Shown piece after piece: positions 34,250 to 45,746 of a stretch of 64,000 nt of DNA (the stretch's first letter is position 1; each line of letters opens with the position of its first letter). The DNA is taken from assembly GCF_000218685.1 (NCBI RefSeq), contig NW_006763292.1, positions 248,001 to 312,000 of the forward strand, written 5' to 3'. Source of the DNA: Serpula lacrymans var. lacrymans S7.9 (Eukaryota > Basidiomycota > Agaricomycetes > Boletales > Serpulaceae). The notes under the pieces are model-generated. The model was not told the origin of the DNA and did no database searches. It worked only from the letters and a program-made list of their open reading frames with translations. Made by a program: the position numbers and the translations under genes.

Positions 34250-34730
34250 GGTAAGGAAGAAAGGGAGATTGGAGATGTTTGGCGATAATTATACTACCTC
34301 GCACCGAAATTTTTTTATCGATCTGATGAACTGATTACGTTGTGACTCCGCTTCGGTTCCTGCCGTGGCGTTATCATTTGACCCGGCGGAGGAAAAGCGA
34401 AATTTTTGTCATTCACAACACCGGTACGTTCCGGAATATTGTAGAGTTACACCACTAACATCAGAAAATTGATGAAGGTACAACAAAGCTATATATGTTC
34501 TTATTTTGTGTTATCAAAACTGACATGTCTACATTGAGTATCATTCTGAGTTACCATAATACAATGGTCATTAAGTTCACAAAAATCTAGCACATCTTTC
34601 ATGATTATTAGCTCTGGTAAAGTATGAGGAGCTATGTCATTTTGTAAATATGCACTACTTGGTCAGATCTAGCATTGTACTAAGATATGGTAGTCTATGT
34701 TAGCTATGTTATAGCCCACCAAGTCCACCA
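34250..34730. other. tef1 upstream region
   Basis: No ORF. 34250-34450 is moderately GC-rich, non-repetitive and likely holds the tef1 promoter; no certain TATA box is seen. 34480-34730 is AT-rich and leads into a copia LTR. Confidence 0.4.
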
Positions 34731-35051
34731 TAATAAAACTAAGTGAAACTCAGCCGCTGCCCGAGAGGCTATAGAAACAACTTATTATTTACCTAAGTGA
34801 AACTACAATAGATGTTAGTTTAAGGTGATCTCTAATAAATGTAATGTAACATACCTCAGCCGCTGCCCGAGAGGCTATAGAAATGACTGAGGTATTCCTA
34901 TACTAAACCCCCTACTACTTATAGTCAGAGGTGCTACTTGCTACAGTATAATGACTCCTAGGAGAACAATGGTTACTCCATGGAGTGGTGGCTATGCTCC
35001 ATGGAGAACAATGGCTGCTTCGGCAGAGACTGGGTTTATCCGGTTTTGTCA
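34731..35051 (-). mobile_element. Ty1/copia 3' LTR
   Basis: On the minus strand it starts TGACAAAACCGGATAAACCC and ends ...AGTTTCACTTAGTTTTATTA. The tract GAGTGGGAG (minus strand, 35052-35060) directly precedes it, so it is the 3' LTR. It carries a partial internal duplication of CAGCCGCTGCCCGAGAGGC. Solo copies lie at 43011-43288 and 63016-63344, whose target duplications fix the ends. Confidence 0.88.
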
Positions 35052-35727
35052 CTCCCACTCAAGTGCAACCGTAGTCCCATAGCTTTAGAGAATTTCCAGT
35101 GTTTTTTGTGAGTGAGGGGTTTAGTGAGAATGTCGGCAACCATATCTCCTGTAGGAACGTATCTGATTACTGCCTCTCCCTTTGATACTAAGTCATCTCG
35201 GATAAAATGATATTTCCGTTGAATGTGTTTTGTGCGAGCACGGAACTGTGGATCTCGTGTACGAATGATAGTTGCTTGATTGTCACAGTGCAATGTTGTA
35301 GGTCCATTTTGAGCATGTCCAATTTCTTCAAAAAATGTCCAAAGCCATGCAAGGTGTTGTCCAGCATTGCTCAATCCAATGTACTCTGACTCTGTGGAGG
35401 ATAAAGCGACCATGCTTTGTCTTTTGCTTGTCCAGGAGATTGCTCCTTGGATGGTGATAAAGACAAACCCTGATGTTGATCGAGATGTGTCTGGGTCTCC
35501 AGACCAATCTGCATCTGAATATCCATAGAAATCCATGTCCATGGAGACATCTGTGCCATCATATCGTAGTTCCATGTCCCTGGTTGCTTTCAGATATCGG
35601 AGGACACATTTTGCAGCTTCCCAGTGATGGCTCCTTGGAGCTGAGCTATGCCTGCTTAGTATTCCAACAACGTAGGCAATGTCTGGGTGGGTTCCGAGCA
35701 TGGCATACATAAGGGAGCCTACAATTG
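35052..35727 (-). pseudogene. Ty1/copia pol 3' end (RNase H), 5' truncated
   Basis: A 224-codon open frame runs from SIVGSLMYAMLGTHPDIAYV through RYLKATRDMELRYDG, the RNase H block YGYSDADWSGDPDTSRSTSG, SKRQSMVALSSTESEYIGLS, LHCDNQATIIRTRDP, RTKHIQRKYHFIRDD and DMVADILTKPL. It ends inside the LTR at 35036. The catalytic D-E-D residues of copia RNase H (SDAD, TESEY, CDNQ) are present and the frame is intact, so this piece is comparatively young. Everything upstream of SIVGSL is lost at about 35727. Confidence 0.93.
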
Positions 35728-36664
35728 AGAGCCAACATGGATGTCCAAGAGGTTGCTGACTTTACCACAGATAATGCAACAGACATTGTCTGTGATAAAT
35801 GTTATGTTACCTTTCTAAAAGGAACAGAGCTTTTTATACATGCATGACTGCAGGCAGGACAGGCCAGGAAAGTCACTCTGCAGCTTCTGCTGAGAATACC
35901 AAATCTGCAAATCTGTGTCTTGTCAGCTACCTACAACTATTTGCACAACTGAAGGTATTACTGTCAGTCCTTGCTATCCTAGTAACTGACTGTATTGTAG
36001 TGGCAAATGTCTGACAGCAAGTTGCTGCTGCTCAATGGCAAGGTGAGTTAGTGTATTTATAGTTATTAACCTTGCCAACATGTTGCTACAGGTCAATCAC
36101 ACCTAGTGTATATAGGGCATGACCAGGGAAAATCAAGCGCAAGTCTGCAAATGCCACCATCACCAGTGAAAGCAGGTAGTGCAAATGCTGTAAACTATAA
36201 ACCATGGCTAGCTTGGAACAAAGTACCAACAGGTGGCCCAAGACTCTTGCACCAGGCCAACTTGCCACAGCTACTAGTATCCCAAAGTTTACAAATGGGT
36301 TGCTATGTCCTGGATATCAGGAAGCTCACAAAATGTATAATGAGATGTGAGAGTTTTTTGCAAGGCAAGCTTTTGCCACTAGCAATACTGAGCTTATATT
36401 CTCAAGAGTGACAATGATGTGGCTTAAGCCCGGTAACAGAAACCCATCTGTTGTGTCTGTGCGTAGCTCTGTTACAACTGGTGGCACTACCTACTTTAAC
36501 CAATATTTTAGAACATCTCCAAGTCAATCAGTAACATTCCTGTGCATATTGGTGTTCAAGATCTTAAGCAAATCTGCTTCCTCATCTGCATCCCCTTTTC
36601 CATAAGTGGATAAAGGATATTTTACTGAATACAGACAATGTGCGCTTAAGGGATAAAGACTGGG
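35728..36664. other. Unrecognised sequence, possible decayed transposon
   Basis: Several short plus frames occur (35799-36011, 36106-36408). The phrase NTELIFSRVTMMWLKP at about 36388 faintly recalls hAT C-termini, but I cannot support a call. Confidence 0.25.
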
Positions 36665-36795
36665 TGTTACAATACACAATTTTTGGACCTTCAAATTTCA
36701 TTCTCCACTTGAACTTTTTTTTTGTAGTTTTCACACACTATGCTATGCAGCACTTTCCATTTTATTCAAACTTCACTTTCTCACACTGCTGTGGC
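36665..36795 (+). mobile_element. gypsy1 LTR fragment
   Basis: It begins TGTTACAATACACAATTTTTGG and matches the first 130 bases of 27264-27679 up to CTCACACTGCTG, then stops abruptly. Confidence 0.75.
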
Positions 36796-37130
36796 TACTG
36801 TTGGAAACCAACACTGGTACTATAATGTCCTTGTGTTATCTAGAGACCATACGGCAACAAAAGCTAGCTAGGATGAACAAGCTTTGCTTGTAATTTTGAT
36901 TTTTGACTCATGCTAGAATGCCAAATTTGTGATGGTGATGTGATGGGACTTACTATTTTCAGCCACATCAGTGTGCGAGGGGATAGGATAGAGATGCGAC
37001 AAGAATATCACTGATCTTTATCAATTTCTCTAGCTTTTGCACCAGTTTTAACCCTATGACTATGTCCTGATGTCTTTTTTCCAGGTCCAGAAAGAAACCA
37101 TGCAAGTACAACCTCAGGAGTTGTGAGGAT
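36796..37130. other. No gene; probable left end of the Harbinger element
   Basis: No clear terminal repeat was found upstream of the SANT-like gene. Confidence 0.25.
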
Positions 37131-38483
37131 ATGGCCAAGAAATCTGCTACTGCTATTACACTCCAGGCTGACACAGCCATCCAGAATACCAAAGTCAACC
37201 AATGGAAATGGACAACAAAAGATATAGAAACTCTCATTAGTTTTATTATAGAGCATGAATTGGAGGCTAAAGATAACTTCACATTCAAGCCTGCTATCTG
37301 GACTGGCACTGCAGTGGCAGTTGCTCAATGTTGGACTGTTGGGGCTGTCAAGATACCAAAGGCATGCAAGGCCAAGTGGAAAGATGTAAGTAATACTAAT
37401 ATCCAGATCAACTGATGTCTTAGCTGTTTTCCTCCAGCTAAAAACTGACCTCAAAGGTGTTCAACAGCTGTATAACCAGTCTGATTTTGTATTTTTATTG
37501 GAGCATGGGCTTGACTATGCTGCTGCAAATAGTGCTGTGATTGATACCTTCATTGCAGTAAGTCATTTATTACATTTTTGAACCGCTAATTTTTTCACCG
37601 TTGTGAAGGCTTTCCCCAAGTACCAATATTATTGATCTCAAAACTCAAGGATTGCCTCACTATGCAATGATGGACACTATCTGTCCTGCTCAAGTTCCAA
37701 AGGGCACCCATGTATTTTACGCCACACAAGCCACTGCTAGAGACCCCACTGGTAGAGTAGACAATAGTATATTGGATGACAATGATTTTGAGGAAGATGA
37801 CACACCTGATAACAAAGATATTGATGATGAGCCAATGGATCTTGATTGGGATAGGCAGGAAATACCAATATCTGGTATTGGGTAATCCATTCCATGGTTT
37901 GGGACTTCCAGCTATGACACTAGTGATTGTACTATGGCCCCCACACTACCTCCTATTAGCATGTCTATGCAATCTTCAAGCAAACAACCTTCCTCTAACA
38001 TGGGTTCTATTGAGACCCCTCCATCAAAGAAAACCCCCTCCCCTAATGCCAGCTCTTTTTGTTCACATACGCGTCCTACCCAACATGAGGCCTACAGCCT
38101 TGTAAATAACACCTTATCCCCCATGAACACTTGCTTACTGGACAATGACCAGAAGAACACACAATTTCAGAGTGCATTTCTACACTGTCCAAGAAATCAT
38201 GGGTGCATCCCAAGCACCCGCTTTATCTGCCACAACTTCCCAAATGTATATCAACTTGAAAAATAATGAGAGAAGGGCACCTCATAATGCAGAGATGCAG
38301 CAGATGGTAGATAACACCATCAACCACTGCCTGGCACTCAAAACTTATCTTGAGGATAAGCAAATGGTGGTGATTATTGACCTCTTCAAGGAAAATGCAC
38401 GCTGGGCCAAATATTATTTGAGGGTTGCGGATGCAAAGGAAGGTGTTTACAAGGCCTGGGTTTACAAGCAGCTTGGGTTGTAG
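37131..38483 (+). pseudogene. PIF/Harbinger Myb/SANT-like DNA-binding protein
   Basis: This is the accessory protein of PIF/Harbinger transposons, which binds element DNA and helps bring in the transposase. Exon 1 (37131-37385) encodes NQWKWTTKDIETLISFIIEH, then FTFKPAIWTGTAVAVAQ and PKACKAKWKDV, a trihelix/SANT-like fold with three spaced tryptophans. A GTAAGT...CTCCAG intron leads to exon 2 (37438-37557: LKGVQQLYNQSDFVFLLEHG). The next part, KTQGLPHYAMMDTICPAQVP and an acidic stretch, follows another intron whose phase is off by one. The C-terminal block (EMQQMVDNTINHCLALKTYL, LIDLFKENARWAKYYL-like text, YKAWVYKQLGL) ends at 38483. The gene converges with the transposase 270 bases downstream, the expected arrangement. 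One frame problem suggests decay, though splicing could rescue part. Confidence 0.75.
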
Positions 38484-38752
38484 TGTTGCCATCTTTCATT
38501 GCTGGATGTCTGTTGTATGATAGCACTGAATATTTTTTTCCTATATTGCTATTAGCTATCTTGTCTCCTTAGCGTTGTCAATGTTATGGAAGAAAGTTTA
38601 TTCTTCATTAATCAAACTTTCAAGTGCATGGGCTACTTTTAGTTTGAGTTTGCTACAATACCTCTAGCCAACAATTCACAATGATAATCCTGCCACATCT
38701 CACTTCCACCCTCTTAGCTTTGTTCAACAGCGCCAGTCAATAATGAAACATG

Positions 38753-39749
38753 CTACTCTTTCTCCTTGCCATTTTTGGGTGGGAGTAAGTCATTGATTTC
38801 ATCTGGATTGTGAATGCAAATGAAGTTGTGGAGCATTGCAAGTGCTGCTGGAATTCGTGACTGGATGTCCATAGAAAAGTCTGGGGGGCAGGTGAGTATT
38901 TGGAACCTTCTCTTCAGGACACCAAAGATATGTTCCACACAATTGTGTGCCTGCACATGATGCAAATTAAACAGCTCCCGTGTGTTCTTAGGTCTGCACA
39001 CAAGTTAGCCAGATGTAAATGAAAAATGACACTACAGATTTACCTGACTGCAGCATAGCCCCATTCAGCAAGGTGGTAGTGTTCCTTTTGGTAAGGAATA
39101 AGCAATTGGCTGCAGATGCCAAATCCTGCATTAGCAAGGTAGTACTTGCTTTTGGGGATCCAAAAGTTATGCCTCCTAGCATCATCAAATACTGCTGCAT
39201 CTGCAGTTGAACCTTCTCAGCCCGTCAGGATGTAGAAGAACAACAGGTCAAATGAGCAACGTGCAAGGCAGTTTTGCGATAAACCACCTTTGCAATTGCA
39301 GGATAGATGCCTTTCAGCGCTTGACGAGGCACTATTGATGTGGGTGCCGCCAATGGCACCTAAAGCATCAGCAAAGTATGGATACAACTTTGGATTGTTG
39401 TAAATCTCAGGTGGAGTAGAGTCTGTATCTAGTAGTAGTTGAAAAAATATAGTGTATAGTGGAGGAGCCGGGAATGTGTATAACATCTCCTAGGAATATC
39501 TACAATGACTTGAATAAATAGATCACAAAATTGAGACAAGAAGGAACTTTCTTGGATATAGTGTCACTAGAGCGTTGAAAGTGCTGTTTTTTTGAGTGAA
39601 TTACTGATCAAGGTGAGGGCAACAGCACTAGTTGCTTGGGCTATAAGGGAATTTAGCTCATCAAATTGGCATTGTGACTCAAAAAGTAGTGGGGCAAGCA
39701 GAAGGAGTTGCTCAAACATATATTGCTGTTTTATCTTGTTGTTCTCCAT
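38753..39749 (-). pseudogene. PIF/Harbinger transposase (DDE_Tnp_4), decayed
   Basis: On the minus strand the blocks are: TFQRSSDTISKK (about 39570), TPPEIYNNPKLYPYFADALG and AIGGTHINSASSSAERHLS with GGLSQNCLARCSFDL (39420-39230), KASTTLLMQDLA and KRNTTTLLNGAML (39160-39040), and RELFNLHHVQAHNCVEHIFG with VLKRRFQILTCPP and RIPAALAMLHNFICIHNP (38990-38790). This is the Harbinger order. The first catalytic aspartate, normally in GAIDGTHI, is glycine here (GAIGGTHI). The glutamate position in NxxERxFGxxKRRF reads NCVEHIFG, so the E is kept. Frame changes occur near 39440 and 39205. An N-terminal stretch (MFEQLLLLAPLLFESQCQFD) begins at about 39725. Confidence 0.88.
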
Positions 39750-40158
39750 GGATGATCAAATGGGTATTTCCATTTTAGGAGTATCACGGCCTTAAGTGGT
39801 TTTGTAACTTAGTCTCAATTCATGGCCATAACCAAACCCAAATGCTCAACAAACCCTGGTAGCTTTTGTTGCCATATGAGCTCCTAGGTTCTGCAAAGTC
39901 ATCTAATAGGACTTCACTAATAGCTCCAATGACTCCAAGTCCCCATAAAAAACAAGCATGAACAGCTCAAGCCACAATATCACCAAATGCTGATGATGTG
40001 CGGTGTGCACTGCAGGTACAAAGATGTCCCTCAAAGCATGGAGTTAAGTCAATATTTAAGTGTAACATTAATTCTACAGACTAATGGCTAATATAGGCTA
40101 CTGGCAATAAATGCTGTGTTTCTTGCATGCTTTGTCTATATTGTCTCTCTAACAGACT
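39750..40158. other. No supported gene
   Basis: AT-rich sequence between the Harbinger relic and an alpha-kinase-like relic. No terminal repeats recognised. Confidence 0.3.
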
Positions 40159-40951
40159 TCTGTGGATTAGATTCCTGGCCTTCCTCATTCAATGCTATAG
40201 TTGATAGTAATCCACCTATCCACCTTAGCCTTATTTTCAACCCTAATTCGCATGCTGTCTATGGAGGATTCAAACAAGCACTATCTGGTCATACCAACAT
40301 TCTAATTTTTGGCATGTCATCTCAGGCTTGTATCAAGCAGTGCTGGTACCAATGCAAGTCAACTTCTTCCCATATTCCATATGAAAATGGTACACAAGTT
40401 TCAAGACTCAGTGCCGAGATCAACTGTCTCCGTTGGGCAGAAGCATTTATGCACATTGTACATAACTTCATTGCAGAAGGATTAGAGTCACATGCTAATC
40501 CACCATTTGCCATCCCACAAATGCACTTTGTCAAGTTGGCACTCACTATTATAGAGAATAATAACCATGACACATACATGATTGAAGAATTTATTGAGGA
40601 GTTAGAGGATGGAAAGTTTCGCAGCATATTCAATATTATAAGACACATAAAATGGCTTTCATTGTGGATTTTCAAGGTAAGCTTTAAACTCGACAATATA
40701 TTCACTGTAACTAATTGAATGTATCTATTATAGGTGGTCGGATACTCCTTACAGACCCTCAAATAATCACTTCTCTGTATGTTTCACTACTGTACCATTC
40801 TGTTGTTGCTGGCTAATATGCATGCAGAGACACTGGCCAAATATTTTCTGATGGAAACCTCCTTTTGACTCATGCATTATTCATGTCAGAACATCAATGC
40901 AACCACTTTTGTGAATTCTTTGAGCTGGAGCCCCTCACCACATCTACATAG
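40159..40951 (+). pseudogene. Alpha-kinase-like protein, fragment with a frameshift
   Basis: The sequence follows the alpha-type protein kinase homologues that are greatly expanded in Agaricomycetes. Blocks are: HAVYGGFKQALSGHTNI and CIKQCWYQCKS (40250-40360); QVSRLSAEINCLRWAEAFMH with VHNFIAEGLE; IPQMHFVKLALTIIE and YMIEEFIEELEDGKF (to 40620); then, in another frame, MAFIVDFQG|GRILLTDPQII (intron 40676-40733) and, after a second intron (about 40775-40826), DTGQIFSDGNLLLTHALF and SEHQCNHFCEFFELEP, ending at TAG 40949-40951. LTDPQI, DGN and HxCNxxCxxFxL are the zinc-binding and C-lobe hallmarks. A frame change at the A-run near 40650 and a missing segment of roughly 40 residues before MAFIVDFQG make it a pseudogene. 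Confidence 0.75.
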
Positions 40952-41301
40952 GCCCCAGTTGATGCCGAATCTCATTTTTACCAGAGGCCATCTCTTTTCT
41001 GTTGGAACAACAGCAATTAGAAGTCAGGCATTGTGCCTGGACTTAGCTTAGAGCTTAGGGTTAAAGTCAATGGTCTTAAGTTCAAACATATTTAGAGATT
41101 GAAAAAAAATGTCATTAGAGTGATAAAATGCTGATATACTTGTGCTCCCTCCTCCGCACCATTTAACGGTCAACATAGTTCCCTCATATCAACTTAGCAT
41201 CTAGCACATCCTCAAAATCATGGGTATGCAAGTTTGGGTCACTCTATGGTGGGAAACAATTGACGAGCCTCTTGGCAAAACAGATCAATGGTAAAGTCCA
41301 T

Positions 41302-42078
41302 TAGGATAAATGGGGGTAGCTATATAGAGCTCTATAGCACTATAAGTACTCATAAAGCTGTTATAATAGTCAAACCTATTATAGAACCTCTGCCATCTAT
41401 AGAGCCTCATATAGCTCATGTTGGAAATTGTTGTGTGGCTGATAAAAAAACATTAACACAGACAGTATTTAAACTCTCAATCTGCTAGTCAGCTTTTAGG
41501 TGACTAAGCAACCTATAGCCACACATCACATTTATCCACTACACCATGAGAGCTTATAAAATGTATCATACAGGTGTTATATATTGACCTTTCATGGACT
41601 TAGTTATTTTTTTACTCATTGTCACCACTTATATTTGGATAAATCATTGTTCCTTTTTATATATATATCAAAGATACAAACTACTATTTCACTACTACAG
41701 ACTACATAATTGATTAATACTGTATGATTTATTAGCCCTTTCAAGCACCTTGAACTATATTATAACTATGACCTTTGCAGCTATAGGAGCTATATAGGCT
41801 GCTATAGGCTATAAAAGCACTTATAGTACCTTGCCTATAATAATATACTTAACTCCAAACACTTTTGGCCTCTTTCTATTATTGAACAAGTTTATTAGAT
41901 TAATCCAGAGTTTGAGGGAATTATAGACACTTCTCCCCTTGGTTAAATTTTTGCCTACTACTGTGCTATAAGAGCTATAAGAGCTATGCTTGCACTGATA
42001 GTACTATACTTTCTATGAATGCATTTATATATATAGGTGGTGGCTATATAGCACTATATAGCGAAAGGGTTTTTCCTG
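41302..42078. mobile_element. CAGGAAAA-type AT-rich element with tRNA-like domain
   Basis: The left end reads TAGGATAAATGGGGGTAGC and the right end GAAAGGGTTTTTCCTG, imperfect inverted ends. Subterminal GCTATATAGAGCTCTATAGC and GCTATATAGTGCTATATAG-like words face each other. The first 340 bases match 63665-64000 almost base for base. The interior has no coding capacity. A class-II tRNA-like sequence lies at 41462-41553. Confidence 0.75.
41462..41553 (-). other. tRNA-like domain in CAGGAAAA element
   Basis: The minus strand starts GCTCTCATGGTGTAGTGG (A box TGGTGTAGTGG) and about 70 bases later has GAGAGTTTAAATAC, a weakened B box (the second copy at 63842-63933 retains GTTCAAATCC). The long middle resembles class-II tRNAs with an extended arm. 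T-arm pairing is poor. Confidence 0.55.
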
Positions 42079-43010
42079 GTGTCGGCAAGCCTAAGCCTTG
42101 ATCATGAGCCCAGTGGTAGAATTAATGATCCTACTGGTTACTTTAGTATGGTTGAACAGAAGTATCTGATGGACTTACATAGATGGAAGATTGAACAACT
42201 GTGGTGGTTGAATGCTTAAAAAGTGAGCTTGATGCTCTGCACAACTGCAGCCAGCCCCAAAGGATTTGATACTACACGAGGTGGGAATTGGCCCTAAAGC
42301 AGTAAGCAACCAGGCACGGCAGTTGCTAGATTCCCATTCTATATTTATTTACAAGCTGATCACTCTCACTTTCCATATGCTACAGCTTCAGCAAACAAAG
42401 CTGAAGCTCACAATAGCGCAAATGAAGTCATTATTGATTGTGATGCAACAGACCACTTCTGCCCAGATTATCAAAGATTACAACTATACACTCCAATCAA
42501 TCCTATACCCATAAATGCAGCGAACAGTGATATTATGTACACCCAAGGCAAGGGTGGTGTCACTGTCAATCTACCAAATGGGGACAAGTGCTCTTGTGTC
42601 ATACTAAAAGACACACTACACTGTCCTACAATGGCTTCAACGCTAATATCTGCTAGTCACATGGACAAGGCAGGATACACTGTCCATATAGGTGGAGGCA
42701 TTAGCAAAAACCACAAAAGGGGAGCATACCTTGCAACCACAATAACCATAAATGATCTACACCAATACATGGGTCATGTAGCCCACAAATTACTGAACCA
42801 TCTCATAGATTCAGGCCTAACCGAAGGAGTTACTATTGACAATTCTGAAGCTATAGCCTTCTGTGAGACCTGTGTAAAAGCAAAGGCTACTAGGAAACCT
42901 TTCCCAAAAATTGGTTATACTCAAGCCAAAAAGTATGGGGAAAGGATTCATTTGGATCTCTGGGGTCCTGCTATTATCCAAGACATGAAAGCATAATGAT
43001 ACATGTTAAC

Positions 43011-43288
43011 TAATAAATCTATGTGAAACTACAATTGATGTTAGTTTAAGGTGATCTCTAATAAATGTAATGTAACATACCTCAGCCGCTGCCCAAGAGG
43101 CTATAGAAACGACTGAGTTATTTCTATACTAAGCCCCGTACTACTTATAGTCGGAGGTGCTACTCGCTACAGTATAATGACTCCAATTGTGCTCCTAGGA
43201 GAACAATGGCGACTCCATGGAGTGGTGGCTATGCTCCATGGAGAACAATGGCTGCTTTGGCAGAGACCGGGTTTATCCGGTTTTGTCA
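43011..43288 (-). mobile_element. Solo copia LTR, TTAAC target duplication
   Basis: The 278-bp LTR (TAATAAATCTATGTGAAACT...ATCCGGTTTTGTCA on the plus strand) is flanked by TTAAC at 43006-43010 and 43289-43293. Without it, the copia integrase frame reads on through TFMDDYS. Confidence 0.93.
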
Positions 43289-45145
43289 TTAACTTTCATG
43301 GATGACTATAGCTGAGAAACACATGTACACTTACTCACAAAAAAGGATGAGGTCCTACAGATGTACAAGAACTTTGAAGCCTGGCTGGATACACAAAAGG
43401 ATTATACCAGAATTAAAATCTTGAGGTCTGATCATGGAGGCAAATAGACAAGCCTCAATTTTGATGAACATCTGCAAAAATAAAGCACCATCAGGGGATT
43501 AGCAACCCATGACTCACCCCAGCAGAACCGCGTATCAGAATGCCTCAATTGCATACTCATTAAATGTGCTTGCGTAATGTTGTTTGGTGCAAATATGCCT
43601 AAATTCCTGTGGAGCAAAGCTATTAGGCACACTGTCTGGATCCAAAACCAAGCCCCTACCAAGGTACTATGCCATATGAAGTAATCCACAGCTGCATATT
43701 AAATTTTTCCAATACTCACAAATTTGGATGCACAGCACACATCAAAAATATCAACACAGGCAAACTAGACCCACATGCAAAGGCTGGTAAATGGATTGGA
43801 TTTGATGATGCATCAAAAGGGCACAAAATATACTGGCCAGAATGACATACCATAAGCGTTGAATGCGACATTATTTTTAATCCACAGGAAAACTTTACCC
43901 TATCCAAAACTGCCAAAAATGATGTCAGCTGTATATTTAATGAACCAACAGTTGACTTTACAAACAAACCGATCAAATCAGCAACTCACAAAAGCAAAAA
44001 TGTCAACAACTTACCAGCAGCTGTTTGCTCATACTCTCCTCTAAATGACCTCTAGCCTGACCAATCCATCCTATTACCACCTATCCCAATCCCATTGTCC
44101 AACCACCTCAAAGCCATCTCAAACTGCCTTCTCAGGCTCTCCTTGAACCTCTGCAGGTAGCAGAACAAGAGCATACACTTGCAGAACAACCAAAATGTGG
44201 TGAACCAAAAATCTACATGAAGGCCAGATCACAGCTGCATCTGCCATCAAGAAGTCAGCTGACTCAGATGGCGAATAACAGCAACAGCGCTGCCACAGTA
44301 GCAGACACTGAAACTGCTAGCAACAATCTGACAATAACCGAGGTGCTAAAGGGACCATATAGAGAGAGAAAAATTGGCTAAAGGCCATATAAGAAGAGTG
44401 AAAACAAATAAAAACCTGCGCACCTGGGACCTTGTCAAACCCCCACTGCACGCAAATATAATAAACCACCACTATGTGCCTTGAATCAAACATGGACCCA
44501 ACAATGGGATCCTAAAATTCAAAATTCAATTAGTAGCAAATGGCAGCACACAAATAAATGGTGTAGACTACAATGAGACATACTCAGCTATAGTTTTGCA
44601 TGACCACCAACTGCCTCATTCTTACACATGCCAAAGCAAATGGCTGGGAAACTCACCAATTAGACATTAAGAGTGCATACCTTAATGCAACACTAGATGA
44701 GGATATATATATGTATCCTCCACCAAACTACCTGAAACCCGAACAGCAAGGGCTAGTATACAAGCTAAACATTGGTCTCTATGATTTAAAACAGTCAGGA
44801 AAACAGTGGTACACAAGACTCACCAAGATGTTTACCACCCTGGGATTCCTGAAGTCACAACACAACCACACTCTTTTCATCAAACATAGCAACACCAACA
44901 GCCTAGTAGTTGCAGTGTCAGTTAACAACATGTTAATTGCTTGTGAAACTACAGAGCCCATTAGTGAATTTAAAGAAGACATTGAGAGAAAAGTACATTG
45001 AGACCATATTAAAAAGGTTCCACATAGAAGACTGCAAAACGGTATCAACTCTAGTCAAGCCAGGCCTGCTATTTGATGACTCACAATCACTATCCGCTAA
45101 AGCCAAAGTCATTGAGATGCAAAACATACCTTATAGAGAAACAAT

Positions 45146-45746
45146 CACACCAAGCATAACTAACATTTATCATACGCAGAATTGATAAAAAGCCCTGAAA
45201 AGTAGTTAAAATACTTAATTGTATTTTGGACCTACAAGATTTTGTCAGAATAGTGTATTTTTGTTAACGTATTTCCATTGATACTATGTTTGGTTTGCAA
45301 ATAGGAATGTATTGCATCAAAATGACTTTGGCTCCGCGGGAATAGATCTAGGNNNNNNNNNNNNNNNNNNNNNNNNNNNNNNNNNNNNNNNNNNNNNNNN
45401 NNNNNNNNNNNNNNNNNNNNNNNNNNNNNNNNNNNNNNNNNNNNNNNNNNNNTAATCCAAAGTCTTTGGTTGCTTTGAGGTACTGTAGAACTAGTTTTGC
45501 TGCCTCCCAGTGTGTTCAACCAGGATTTTGTAGGAAACAAGACAGTGAAGATATTGCAAATGCAATATCTGGTTGAGTGCCAGTGGCAAGGTACATGAGG
45601 GATCCTATTCACACCAAGCATAACTGACTTTTATCACACACAGAATTGATGAAAAAGCCTGAAACAAAATACAATCAAGTATTTTAACTACTTTCAGGCT
45701 TTTTCATCAATTCTGTGTGTGATAAAAGTCAGTTATGCTTGGTGTG
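45146..45746. mobile_element. Element with CACACC...GGTGTG inverted ends, AAT duplication, contains gap
   Basis: Both ends carry about 80 bp of inverted repeat: left CACACCAAGCATAACTAAC..., right ...AGTTATGCTTGGTGTG. AAT flanks both sides (45143-45145 and 45747-45749). Excision rejoins copia codons into [13 protein letters not shown] 3-bp duplication and CAC ends are typical of CACTA-like transposons, so it may be a non-autonomous relative of Plavaka. The interior cannot be trusted because of the 100-N gap and the palindrome. Confidence 0.7.
45353..45452. other. Assembly gap of 100 N
   Basis: Exactly 100 N, the usual placeholder for an unknown-size scaffold gap. Confidence 0.99.

Noticed and set aside
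36106..36605. hAT transposase C-terminus
   Set aside because: Only a faint resemblance in a few residues; no dimerisation motif can be shown.
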